Below are positions 55,838 through 63,662 of a stretch of 63,662 nucleotides of DNA, piece after piece. Every line of letters starts with the position of its first letter. Positions within the stretch are counted from its first letter, which is position 1. The translations under genes and the position numbers were made by a program. Location: the NCBI RefSeq assembly GCF_004354985.1, contig NZ_SMSK01000026.1, positions 1-63,662 on the forward strand, in the 5' to 3' direction. Under the pieces are notes generated by a model, which was not told the origin of the DNA, searched no databases, and saw nothing but the letters and a program-made list of their open reading frames with translations. This DNA is from Segetibacter sp. 3557_3 (lineage in GTDB: Bacteria > Bacteroidota > Bacteroidia > Chitinophagales > Chitinophagaceae).

Positions 55838-58603
55838 TTATTTTGTGACAACCAGCTTTTGTACATACTGTTCTCCACCATACCGCATTTTCACCAGGTA
55901 GGTTCCGGCAGCAAGATTTGTGGTGCCAATCTTAAAGTTGTTGCTGTTTCCATCAACGGACCTTTGTTGCAGCACCTTGCCCGAAAGATCGGTGATGCTA
56001 ACCTCTATTTTGCCGGTAACGGCTTTGCTTACCTGGATTTGAAAATAAGTGGTTGCCGGGTTAGGGTAAATGCCGAACCTCGTGTTTAACGGCACATGGA
56101 TGTTGAACACCGGGCTATACGTTGCTGACCCATCTTTATCCACCATCTTCAGGCGATAGTATACGCGCCTTCCCCGTAATGGTTCTGCATCATCATTAAA
56201 CGCGTAAATGCTTTTACCTGAAGCGTTCACCTCGCCTACTTTGCTGTAGGTATTACCATTTAAACTGCGCTCGATTTCGTAGCGGCTGAAGCCCACTTCG
56301 CTCAACACGGTCCATTCAAGTTTTACCATACCGCCAGCAAGTTTACCACCAAACACAGCCAATTTCACCGGTAGGGCTGTTAAGCCTGGGCAGGTGCTGT
56401 TCCAGGTTTGTGTAGCAAATTCGGGCCGGTCAACAAACGGGTTGCGGTTACCCTGGTAATTGTAGGCCGCATTATTCCGGTCGATCTCTTTGGGGCTCAC
56501 AGGATCCTGCTGGTGCCATTTGAGCATAAGTTGCAGGTAAGGAATGTCTACACTTGGGTAGGTATTGGGTTCGAATGCCTGGGTACCGTTTAGTCCGCCC
56601 GGCCAGTTCGGCATGTTTTCCTCGTACCGCGTAACAAAATACAGGAATGCCCTTGCCAGGTCGCCTTTGTACTCGTTAATGGGTTCGAAAACCGGGCCGG
56701 TAAAACCTGCAATCGCCGACGATCCCAGCTTACTTCCGTTAAGGCTGGTAAAGGTAGGTGCCGCCACTTCGCCGAAAATATAACTGCCCCTTTGGTTATT
56801 TACCAGTTTGTCGGTTGGAAACAGGTGAATGTAGTCGGTTGCTGCACCTGGTACACCCGTGCTTCCGCTGAACCAGTTGAGTGGTACGGAGTGTTCGCGG
56901 TTATATTTTTCGCCTTCGGTATTTCCACCTGTTCCATTATCCTGCTGGCCTTCGGGAGTAGGACCGGGCGTAAAATTATATGGATCGGGACCGGTTGGGT
57001 TATCGGAATATACATCCCAGATGACGGTAGGCGATGTGCCGGGGCCAACTTCGCGCGGCTTGATGTCCGACACCAGGTATTGTGTCCAGAGCTCGTTATA
57101 AGTTCTTGGCGTATGGCCGGTAGAAACAATCGTCTTAAGCGTGGTTTTAAGATCTGCACAAGCTTTGCCCGTTGTACTTACATAATACCCGGCGGGCTCA
57201 CCAGTGGTGCTGCTGGTGGTCGTGACCGATGTTGAAGCAGGGTTTGTATTGTAAACCGGGCCACCGGTACAGTTAAATCCGTTAAGCGCATAAACAAAGA
57301 AATAGTAGGTAGTATTGGTGGTTAGTCCTGTCGAAGAAAACGTGTTGCCCGTACTAAACTTTACAACTGTGCCCGTACCTGCTGTCTGTCCAACGTTATA
57401 GGTGGTGCCGTTAACGGGGGTAAAGGCAAACGAAGGCGAAGTTGAACGGATTACCAGGTAGCCATCGGCTCCGCTGGCATTTACAAAAGAACCATTAACC
57501 GAGGTTCCTGCGGCTGTAGTTGTAATCGTACCTGGGGCTGATGTGGGGGCAACACAGGGGGGCGGAGTGGTGGTAACTACCGGACCGGCAAGTGGCGAAT
57601 TAAGGTTATAAAGCGGTCCGCCCGAACAGTTGGTGTTTGCTGAAAAGATATAGAAGTAGTAGGTTGTTCCGGGGTTTAGACCCGAAACCGTAAAGGTATT
57701 TGAACTGCCGGTGGATACGATGCTTGCATTGCCCAGCGCATCATCGTCGTTGTAGGTAATGCCATTTTGGGGCAAAGGCGAAAGAACCGGGCTTGTGCTC
57801 ATAACAACCAGGTACCGATCGGCTGGAGGTGTTGGAACTGTAAAGGTGCCGGTAACGCTGGTATTGGTAATTGAAGAAAATACAAGGTCAGTTGGCTGCG
57901 CAGTTGGTGTTGTACACTCCGGAAGGTTGCTGTTGTTAAAGGTCAGTTGCAGATCGTCGACAGCGAGGCCGTCGTCTGCACCGGTTGCATTAGCGTCTAC
58001 CCAGCGAAAATAGAAAGTAGCACCGGGCTGAATTGAAATCCCGGCAATGGTAAAAGATTTTATCTGCCGGTTGGCAGTTGCATTGCCATCGAGTTGCCCA
58101 ACACCTGCCGAAGTATTTGGCGATTTAAAATCGAGCGGGTCAACATCGATCCATGTGCCGGTTGACAAACTGGTTGCCGTAGTACTGTATTGAAAATTTA
58201 AGGAGTCGCTTCTGCCTGCCATTCCCAAACGCCACTGTTCGCCGGCGTAAGTAACCGAAATAGAAGTGATGGGTGCAATAGAGTTATTGGTAAAGCCCAC
58301 CCCTATTGTTGAAGTAAGGCTTCCAGAAAGTAAGGTTCCCAGGGCTCTTTCAGTACTGCCTGTTGTGCCATAGCTATAGGTGTTGCCGCTATTTACGAAA
58401 CCATTATCGGCTACATAGGTGTCGTTTGCATTTGCTCCGGTTTCGAAGATGAACCAACCCGGCGGAAGTGTTGACGAAGTACCGGTAGCCGCCAGCGTAT
58501 TAAAATCCTGGCCATAGGGTGATGCAAGGTTGGTTAGCGAAACCTGGCTCGTTGCGGGTAGTACAAAAACCACGAGCCCCAGCAAAAAGTACAGTTTTTT
58601 CAT
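55838..58603 (-). CDS. secreted endonuclease I-family nuclease with type IX sorting domain
   Basis: 921 residues from the ATG at 58603 (MKKLYFLLGLVVFVLPATSQ signal). Order: an N-terminal beta-sandwich typical of Bacteroidota secreted nucleases (~20-225), two fibronectin-III-like domains (~235-450), an endonuclease I domain (~490-740; NREHSVPLNWFSG, DYIHLFPTDKLVNNQRG, EYKGDLARAFLYFVTRYEEN), and a C-terminal type IX secretion tail (FGIYPNPATTYFQI to LVKMRYGGEQYVQKLVVTK). Likely exported through the outer membrane to degrade extracellular DNA. The start at 58621 is less likely. Confidence 0.92.
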   Translation of the reverse strand: MKKLYFLLGLVVFVLPATSQVSLTNLASPYGQDFNTLAATGTSSTLPPGWFIFETGANANDTYVADNGFVNSGNTYSYGTTGSTERALGTLLSGSLTSTIGVGFTNNSIAPITSISVTYAGEQWRLGMAGRSDSLNFQYSTTATSLSTGTWIDVDPLDFKSPNTSAGVGQLDGNATANRQIKSFTIAGISIQPGATFYFRWVDANATGADDGLAVDDLQLTFNNSNLPECTTPTAQPTDLVFSSITNTSVTGTFTVPTPPADRYLVVMSTSPVLSPLPQNGITYNDDDALGNASIVSTGSSNTFTVSGLNPGTTYYFYIFSANTNCSGGPLYNLNSPLAGPVVTTTPPPCVAPTSAPGTITTTAAGTSVNGSFVNASGADGYLVIRSTSPSFAFTPVNGTTYNVGQTAGTGTVVKFSTGNTFSSTGLTTNTTYYFFVYALNGFNCTGGPVYNTNPASTSVTTTSSTTGEPAGYYVSTTGKACADLKTTLKTIVSTGHTPRTYNELWTQYLVSDIKPREVGPGTSPTVIWDVYSDNPTGPDPYNFTPGPTPEGQQDNGTGGNTEGEKYNREHSVPLNWFSGSTGVPGAATDYIHLFPTDKLVNNQRGSYIFGEVAAPTFTSLNGSKLGSSAIAGFTGPVFEPINEYKGDLARAFLYFVTRYEENMPNWPGGLNGTQAFEPNTYPSVDIPYLQLMLKWHQQDPVSPKEIDRNNAAYNYQGNRNPFVDRPEFATQTWNSTCPGLTALPVKLAVFGGKLAGGMVKLEWTVLSEVGFSRYEIERSLNGNTYSKVGEVNASGKSIYAFNDDAEPLRGRRVYYRLKMVDKDGSATYSPVFNIHVPLNTRFGIYPNPATTYFQIQVSKAVTGKIEVSITDLSGKVLQQRSVDGNSNNFKIGTTNLAAGTYLVKMRYGGEQYVQKLVVTK

Positions 58604-58720
58604 AAGTTGTAATTTCTCCAAAAGTAGGGTGTTTTACACGCCGGCAGATCGTAGCAATCCGACTTAATAAATTGGTTATTTGCTACGCACAAGCGCGTAT
58701 AACAGGAAGTAACGGGAATA

Positions 58721-59962
58721 TTAAAGGATGCTCTTAACCACCAGGTTGAGCATGAGAATTTCGGCTTCGCGCATCACCATAACTTTAAGTTTTGCACCCG
58801 GCCGCTGCAAAAGGGCCTTATAAGCCTGTATGTTTTTGGAGAAATTACTTTCCACTGCAATTATTATATCGCCGGGCTTAAAGCCGGCAACCGCACCGGG
58901 TGAGTGCTCAATAACATCTTCAACAAGCACCTCGTTATCTACCAGGTAAATACCTAAACCCGTATACGAATAATCAAAAGCCTCATTGTAGTGGGTGTTT
59001 GGTGTAAGGTGTATTTCTTTGGCTGCGTAATTAACAATAACGTTAAAGCGGCGCAGAATATCGTTCCCGATAAGTCCGCCAAGTTGCGGGTAAGCGGTTA
59101 CATTATAATCATCGCTGAAGATGTATGCTGGAACTTTGCGAAAGCGGTATGGGCCAAACCGGAGTTCCTTAACCGTGGTGATCTTCATTTGTTTTTTACC
59201 GCCAATTCCTTCGGCCTGGGTTACGGTAATCTTTTTTCCCTTTTTCAGTATTGCGCTATCGCGGTTAAAATCTTCCGACATCAAAATGCATAGCCCCGCA
59301 CCGGAGTCGAAGTAAAAACGGGCCGATACGGGGTGATTGTCGTTTATCCGGGCGCCAAAAACGGGGATGTTATTGATCAGGGGTTTAAGCAGGAAACCAC
59401 CGCGGGGGTACCGGATGCTTCCATTTTGCCAGATTTCCATGATGAGTTTGTCGTAATCGAGCTTTACGATATACCGGCTAAACAGGCTGTAACCAATGAT
59501 CCCGTCTATTTTCTCCCCATAAACACTGGTCAGCAGCTCGTAGTCGTTTATGTGAAAGTTCAGGCTGTCGACGGTAAGCCCGGGTAACCTCATTTGCTGG
59601 TGCATAACAAAGTTTACTTTTCGTACACCGGCAATGCCCCTGATTGTTCGGTCGCTCGGTGTCTCTTTCAACTTCAGGTATGCAACCGTGGCCGAATCGA
59701 GCGAGATGCCGCCGCTACCTGTGTCGAGTACAAAGTGGAGCGTGTCGTCGTGCCCGGTGAGCAGTGCCTGGATTATAACAATACCACCGGTCAGGATCTT
59801 AAAAGGAAATTTGGTGATTAGTCGTGTGGGGGGCGCAACAAATTGCTCCTGCGAAAAACACGGCTGTACGATCCCGACCAGCAACAAGAGCAGGGCGAAA
59901 ACAAAGCGTTTTGTTTTTAGGGGACAAGCAAAGGGTTCGCTATTGGGCCGCGGTTGTGTCAC
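58721..59962 (-). CDS. aspartyl (retropepsin-like) protease with PDZ domain
   Basis: 413 residues. A hydrophobic segment (FVFALLLLLVGIVQPCFS) after ~18 residues acts as a signal. Two retropepsin-type half-sites are present: FVLDTGSGGISL (Asp80) and FYFDSGAGLCIL (Asp219). A PDZ-like domain ends the protein (GLGIYLVDNEVLVEDVIEHSPGAVAGFKPGDIIIAVE, ~337-413). Expected to act in the periplasm on unknown substrates. Confidence 0.9.
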   Translation of the reverse strand: MTQPRPNSEPFACPLKTKRFVFALLLLLVGIVQPCFSQEQFVAPPTRLITKFPFKILTGGIVIIQALLTGHDDTLHFVLDTGSGGISLDSATVAYLKLKETPSDRTIRGIAGVRKVNFVMHQQMRLPGLTVDSLNFHINDYELLTSVYGEKIDGIIGYSLFSRYIVKLDYDKLIMEIWQNGSIRYPRGGFLLKPLINNIPVFGARINDNHPVSARFYFDSGAGLCILMSEDFNRDSAILKKGKKITVTQAEGIGGKKQMKITTVKELRFGPYRFRKVPAYIFSDDYNVTAYPQLGGLIGNDILRRFNVIVNYAAKEIHLTPNTHYNEAFDYSYTGLGIYLVDNEVLVEDVIEHSPGAVAGFKPGDIIIAVESNFSKNIQAYKALLQRPGAKLKVMVMREAEILMLNLVVKSIL

Positions 59963-60122
59963 TCACTTCAAGTGTTGGTTCATTTATCGGCATCTTGAAA
60001 TTAGGTGTTTTAACGGGCTTATGGGCAACCATTTAAAAAATTGAATGTTTAATAGCTGAAATGTGCAACTAGTGTCTTGATTGCTGCAGTAAGTGGTCCC
60101 CTGATATTAATAAAGCACATCG

Positions 60123-60130
60123 TATTTTTG
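60123..60130 (+). promoter_or_regulatory. Bacteroidota -7 promoter element
   Basis: TATTTTTG matches TAnnTTTG, 17 bp before the mqnC ATG. Confidence 0.45.
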
Positions 60131-60147
60131 CACCTGAACTTATTACT

Positions 60148-61290
60148 ATGCACCTAGCTGATTTATATCAAAAAGCACTTACCGCTATAGACGAGGGGCC
60201 TGCTGGGTACCTGTCTGTAGAAGAAGGTGTTTTCCTGTTTGAGAATGCCCCGATGGCCGATCTCATGTACATCGGAAACGAACTGAGGAAAAAACAGGTT
60301 CCACATGGCAAAGTTACCTGGATCATCGACCGCAATATGAACACGACCAATGTTTGTATTGCCAATTGTAAATTCTGCAACTTCTACCGGATACCCGGGC
60401 ACGAAGAAGCTTATATCACCGACATTGAAACTTACAAACGTAAGATTACTGAAACCTTTCGCTATGGCGGAGAGCAGCTGCTCCTGCAGGGTGGTCACCA
60501 TCCCGGGCTTGGGCTCCAGTATTATGTTGACCTTTTTAAAACCCTGAAAGAACTTTTTCCGAAACTCAAGCTGCATGCACTCGGCCCACCAGAGGTTGCA
60601 CATATTACCAAGCTGGAGAAGAGCACGCATCGCGAGGTGCTAATGGCACTGAAAGACGCCGGTATGGATAGTCTTCCCGGGCCGGGGGCGGAGATATTGG
60701 TTGACAGGGTACGGAGGCTGATAAGCAAGGGCAAATGCGGTTCACAGGAGTGGCTCGACGTAATGGTCGAGGCACACAAACTCGATATTACTACCAGCGC
60801 TACCATGATGTTCGGACACGTGGAAACCGTGCAGGAAAGGTTTGAGCACCTGGTTAAGTTGCGCGAGGTTCAGGCAAAAAAGCCGGGTTACGCAAAAGGT
60901 TTTGTGGCCTTCATCCCCTGGACATTCCAGGATGTGGATACCCTGCTCACCCGGATCCGGGGTGTACAAAACCTTACTACCCCCGACGAGTACATCCGCA
61001 TGATCGCTATGAGCCGGATCATGTTGCCAAATGTAAAAAACATACAGGCAAGCTGGCTTACCGTGGGCAAACAAGTGGCACAACTGTGCCTGCATGCGGG
61101 GGCAAACGATTTTGGCAGCATTATGATTGAAGAAAATGTGGTAAGCGCTGCCGGCGCTCCACACCGGTTTACCAGCAAAGGCATACAGGAAGCTATTCGT
61201 GAAGCAGGGTTTGAGCCACAGCTGCGCAACCAGCAATACGAATTCAGGATGATGCCAGAACTAATGGAAGAGCAGGTGATAGATTATTAA
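60148..61290 (+). CDS. mqnC: cyclic dehypoxanthinyl futalosine synthase (radical SAM)
   Basis: 380 residues. The radical-SAM cluster motif is CIANCKFCNFYR (Cys70, Cys74, Cys77). Other markers are LLLQGGHHPGLGLQYY, the LHALGPPEVAHI region, TSATMMFGHVET and FVAFIPWTFQ, which fit MqnC rather than MqnE. It closes the carbocycle in the futalosine route to menaquinone. No other mqn gene lies in the window. It has its own promoter element and terminator. Confidence 0.92.
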   Translation: MHLADLYQKALTAIDEGPAGYLSVEEGVFLFENAPMADLMYIGNELRKKQVPHGKVTWIIDRNMNTTNVCIANCKFCNFYRIPGHEEAYITDIETYKRKITETFRYGGEQLLLQGGHHPGLGLQYYVDLFKTLKELFPKLKLHALGPPEVAHITKLEKSTHREVLMALKDAGMDSLPGPGAEILVDRVRRLISKGKCGSQEWLDVMVEAHKLDITTSATMMFGHVETVQERFEHLVKLREVQAKKPGYAKGFVAFIPWTFQDVDTLLTRIRGVQNLTTPDEYIRMIAMSRIMLPNVKNIQASWLTVGKQVAQLCLHAGANDFGSIMIEENVVSAAGAPHRFTSKGIQEAIREAGFEPQLRNQQYEFRMMPELMEEQVIDY

Positions 61291-61311
61291 TAACACAACG
61301 CATATGTTTAC

Positions 61312-61338
61312 AAAGAGGCCGGTTTTACCGGCCTCTTT
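61312..61338 (+). terminator. intrinsic terminator
   Basis: A perfect 12-bp stem (AAAGAGGCCGGT / ACCGGCCTCTTT, 3-nt loop), then TGATTTT, 21 bp past mqnC. Confidence 0.85.
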
Positions 61339-61371
61339 GATTTTAGCACCAGGAGAAAGTTGGGACAATTA

Positions 61372-61740
61372 TAGCTTGCAATACCCCGCCGACATGAAAG
61401 TGCGAGACAACCTGAAAGACGGCAGCTTACTCATGGAACTTTATAACAGCCGGATGATGCAAACCCTGTCTTAGAAGGTAAACGACCCCAAAGTTGAAGG
61501 AAAGGATCACTACTCCTTCCGGTACCTGGGATTGTTACCGCATTAGTTAGAGTTAAATGAGTGTAAAAATGCTGGTGGGTATCAACTTTAATATGGATGC
61601 CACCAGGTGGTATGCACCCGGCTTTGGACCTCGTTATATCCCAAACAAAATCGGGTGGAACCGCGATAACAGCCAAAAGGTAAACAAACGGATTCCTGCT
61701 TGCCACGTAGCACACCATCAACAGCGGCTAGCGCCTAAGT
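61372..61740 (+). pseudogene. decayed remnant, possibly of a TapB/DUF3108-like secreted protein
   Basis: No start is visible. One frame reads YPADMKVRDNLKDGSLLMEL, a stop (61472-61474), then KVNDPKVEGKDHYSF. A different frame from 61557 gives MDATRWYAPGFGPRYI. From memory these are, in order, the interior and the WYAPGFG ending of TapB-like proteins. An in-frame stop, a frameshift and missing parts make this a relic. Family assignment is by eye. Confidence 0.45.
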
Positions 61741-63117
61741 TGCCTTAGGCACTTCAGCTTTCTGGTGGGCCGGCAACAACACATAAAACGTTGCGCCTTC
61801 ATTTTCTACGGCTTGCGCGTATATTTCTCCCTGGTGAAAGGTTGCAATTTTTTTACAAATCGCAAGACCAATCCCGGTACCGGGGTACTCACTTCTTCCA
61901 TTCAGGCGCTGAAAGATGATAAAGATCTTCTCGGCAAATTTCTGGCTGAAACCAATCCCATTGTCACGAAAGCATATCTGGTAATAGGTCAACAGCGGGT
62001 TTAGCGAGGAATGCTGGCTGACCTCTTCAGGGGTTAAAACCCGGTGACTGACTTTCAAGACCGGGGTTTCGCCTGATTTTGAAAACTTGAGAAAGTTGCT
62101 GAACAGGTTTGTAAAAAGCTGGTTCATCTGCATGGGTATCGCTTCAACTACAGGCAGCTGCCTGCAGTCAATAACCGCTTCTTTTTCCTCAATTAATATT
62201 TCAAAGTCGTTTTGTACACTTTTGAAAATTGTATTCAGATCCGTTGCTACAAAGGCCCCCGTTATTTGTTGCAACCTCGAGTAATCGAGCAGATCCGTAA
62301 TCAGCTGCCGCATCCGGTCGGCAGAAGTAATAATACGTTCAAAATAAGGTTGCACCACAGGGTCGAGTTTACCCGCACTGCGTTCCCTGATCAGGTTGGA
62401 GAAAGTGATGATCTTCCGGAGCGGTTCCTGAAGATCATGGCTGGCCATGTAGGCAAATTGTTCGAGGTTTTTATTGGAGAGCTCAAGATTGTTGTTGGCT
62501 TCCTCCAGCGATTTCGTTTTTTGTTCGAGGATTTCCTGGTACTGAACACGCTCAAGTTCGAGCTCAGCCCGTTTTGCAACAATTTTCAATAACGAGGAAA
62601 GGTAATTAACGTCGCTTAATTCTTTCTTATGCATTACGGCGATAAGCCCTATTGTAACCCCGTCTGCATTGTATAGTGGGTAGCCGATGTATGCTTCCGC
62701 TTCCAATGCAGCGAGCATGGGGTTATTGGGAAAAAACTGCCTGGCGTGTCTTGGGTAAACATATAGCTGACCAGCTATCACCTGCCCACATGGACCCTCC
62801 ATAAAGGGATAATCCATGTTATCCACTTGTTTTCCAAACGCATTAAGGGCAAGTGTTCGAATAATCCTCAGCCCGTCACTATTATTCACCAGCTTCCCAA
62901 CCAATACGTAATCCACCCGGGTTTTCTCAAAAATGTACTTTACCAATGCATTAAAAAAGTCATCGCCGATGTTGTTGCTTGCAAAGCCTTCCGAAAGTTC
63001 AGCGATAAAGCGTTCATTATTTTCACCAACGTTACGCAACTGGTCTTTCAACCGGATTACCTGTGCTTCCAATTCTTTTATACGTTGATTAGCTACGCCT
63101 GAGTTTAAAGTCTCCAT
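61735..63117 (-). CDS. GAF-domain sensor histidine kinase
   Basis: 460 residues from the ATG at 63117 (METLNSGVANQRIKELE). A short coiled coil precedes a GAF domain (~35-190), then a second coiled coil (LEEANNNLELSNKNLEQ). The phospho-acceptor box is YMASHDLQEPLRKIITFSNLI. HATPase_c motifs include FRDNGIGFSQKFAEKIF and GTGIGLAICKKIA. No transmembrane segment, so it is probably cytoplasmic. No response regulator is adjacent; the input ligand is unknown. Confidence 0.92.
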   Translation of the reverse strand: METLNSGVANQRIKELEAQVIRLKDQLRNVGENNERFIAELSEGFASNNIGDDFFNALVKYIFEKTRVDYVLVGKLVNNSDGLRIIRTLALNAFGKQVDNMDYPFMEGPCGQVIAGQLYVYPRHARQFFPNNPMLAALEAEAYIGYPLYNADGVTIGLIAVMHKKELSDVNYLSSLLKIVAKRAELELERVQYQEILEQKTKSLEEANNNLELSNKNLEQFAYMASHDLQEPLRKIITFSNLIRERSAGKLDPVVQPYFERIITSADRMRQLITDLLDYSRLQQITGAFVATDLNTIFKSVQNDFEILIEEKEAVIDCRQLPVVEAIPMQMNQLFTNLFSNFLKFSKSGETPVLKVSHRVLTPEEVSQHSSLNPLLTYYQICFRDNGIGFSQKFAEKIFIIFQRLNGRSEYPGTGIGLAICKKIATFHQGEIYAQAVENEGATFYVLLPAHQKAEVPKAT

Positions 63118-63198
63118 ACTAAAGTCTAAATCGTTATAAGCAAGCCGGCTTAATTCCAAAAAAAAATAGCATAACTCCCGTTTGCAACAAGCACTCAA

Positions 63199-63544
63199 CT
63201 CCCTGGAACTAAACGTCTATACACAAAGGTTTGAAAGGCAGCCGCAAGCCAACCTGCTCCGTCTATAAAACAGGTGTAATGTCTGCGATCAGCGCACCAC
63301 CTGGGATCAACAAACAAATATGCTACCGAATACGTGGTAGGCTGAAGTTAAGCGCCGCTGCTATTGAAACTTAACGAGTTATTGAGCAACTCAAGATTCA
63401 TTCACGGGTATTGTTTTCCTCACCATTGCCCGCTATACTATAGCTGCCAATGACTTCGCGTATGCATCTACCGTGCTGGGTCAGGAATTCTAAACAAACT
63501 GGCAGGGGTTAGCCCTTCAGTTACGGCATTAAACCATAGAAATA
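63199..63544. other. 346-bp intergenic region
   Basis: Between the histidine kinase start (-) and the terminator at 63545. I see no gene or strong structure; it should contain the kinase promoter. Confidence 0.4.
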
Positions 63545-63575
63545 AAAGAGGCTGTCTCAAAAGGGCAGCCTCTTT
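63545..63575. terminator. bidirectional intrinsic terminator
   Basis: A perfect 10-bp stem (AAAGAGGCTG / CAGCCTCTTT, 11-nt loop) just past the stop of the gene entering from the right edge. Confidence 0.75.
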
Positions 63576-63582
63576 CGTTATA

Positions 63583-63662
63583 TTAATCTAATAAATATGT
63601 GTTTTCTGAAGAATCGTTTGGAATCTCATAGTTGTCTTCATTTTTATGAAGAAGCGTAACGA
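63583..63662 (-). CDS. C-terminal tail of an unidentified protein (runs off right edge)
   Basis: On the minus strand a frame is open from the edge to a TAA at 63585-63583, reading VTLLHKNEDNYEIPNDSSEN and then TYLLD. A terminator follows 7 bp later, as expected for a gene end. Too short to identify. Confidence 0.5.
   Translation of the reverse strand, partial: VTLLHKNEDNYEIPNDSSENTYLLD

Noticed and set aside
1-63662. CRISPR arrays, tRNA and rRNA genes, insertion sequences
   Set aside because: Looked for regular spaced repeats, T-loop-like sequences and transposase frames; found none I could support.

Overview
The window looks like chromosomal DNA of a member of the Bacteroidota, most likely the Chitinophagaceae. 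The signs are a secreted nuclease with a type IX secretion C-terminal sorting domain, Bacteroidota-type TAnnTTTG promoter elements just upstream of several starts, a futalosine-pathway menaquinone enzyme (MqnC), a branched-chain E1 alpha-beta fusion, and many housekeeping genes of Bacteroidota type. I saw no tRNA, rRNA, CRISPR array, insertion sequence or prophage. Taxonomy is inferred from gene content only.

Layout. 1-3929 (-) is the N-terminal part of a very large secreted Calx-beta repeat protein that runs off the left edge; its repeats are almost identical at the DNA level. 4529-6919 (-) is proBA (proline synthesis). 7090-8733 (-) is a secreted SGNH/sialate-esterase-like protein. 9383-11925 (+) holds a MATE transporter and a frame-broken AI-2E transporter; 12032-12886 (+) is an L,D-transpeptidase-like protein. 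13220-15376 (-) is rpoN with a PAP2-like membrane protein. 16019-19366 (-) is a DegT aminotransferase, a GHL10 glycosidase-like protein and a MarR regulator. Divergent from these are a second MarR and an acyl-CoA dehydrogenase (19729-22037), then kptA. 22971-26725 (-) is the oxidative pentose-phosphate operon gnd-zwf-pgl. 26860-28427 (+) is an AhpD-like protein and an orphan 2-oxoacid:ferredoxin oxidoreductase beta subunit.

28623-36997 is mixed metabolism and envelope: a JmjC-like cupin, an RluE-type pseudouridine synthase, an LpxD-like acyltransferase, an epimerase plus 3-hydroxyacyl-CoA dehydrogenase pair, a fatty acid desaturase, pheS and an SDR. 37133-42791 has a YjjG-like HAD, psd and cdsA (phospholipid synthesis), a CPBP protease with a DUF2007 protein, and a DEAD-box helicase. 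43103-49915 is a run of small proteins (FlbD-like, HPF, NlpC/P60 lipoprotein, CDGSH, ankyrin), an aldo/keto reductase and the E1 fusion. 50100-63117 has two M16 peptidases (one apparently catalytically dead), a DUF3857/transglutaminase protein, DUF1810, the type IX-secreted endonuclease, an aspartyl protease with PDZ domain, mqnC, a decayed pseudogene and a GAF histidine kinase. A protein tail enters from the right edge.

The least explained material lies between genes. There is a family of four ~60-bp dispersed elements with conserved 5' and 3' ends at fixed spacing. Two blocks of GGTATT-type tandem repeats share an 18-bp core, and each sits just upstream of one of those elements. A GC-rich, hairpin-bearing patch lies between psd and cdsA. 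There is also a terminator-like hairpin directly before the rluE start, and a palindrome at a MarR start that looks like an autoregulatory operator.
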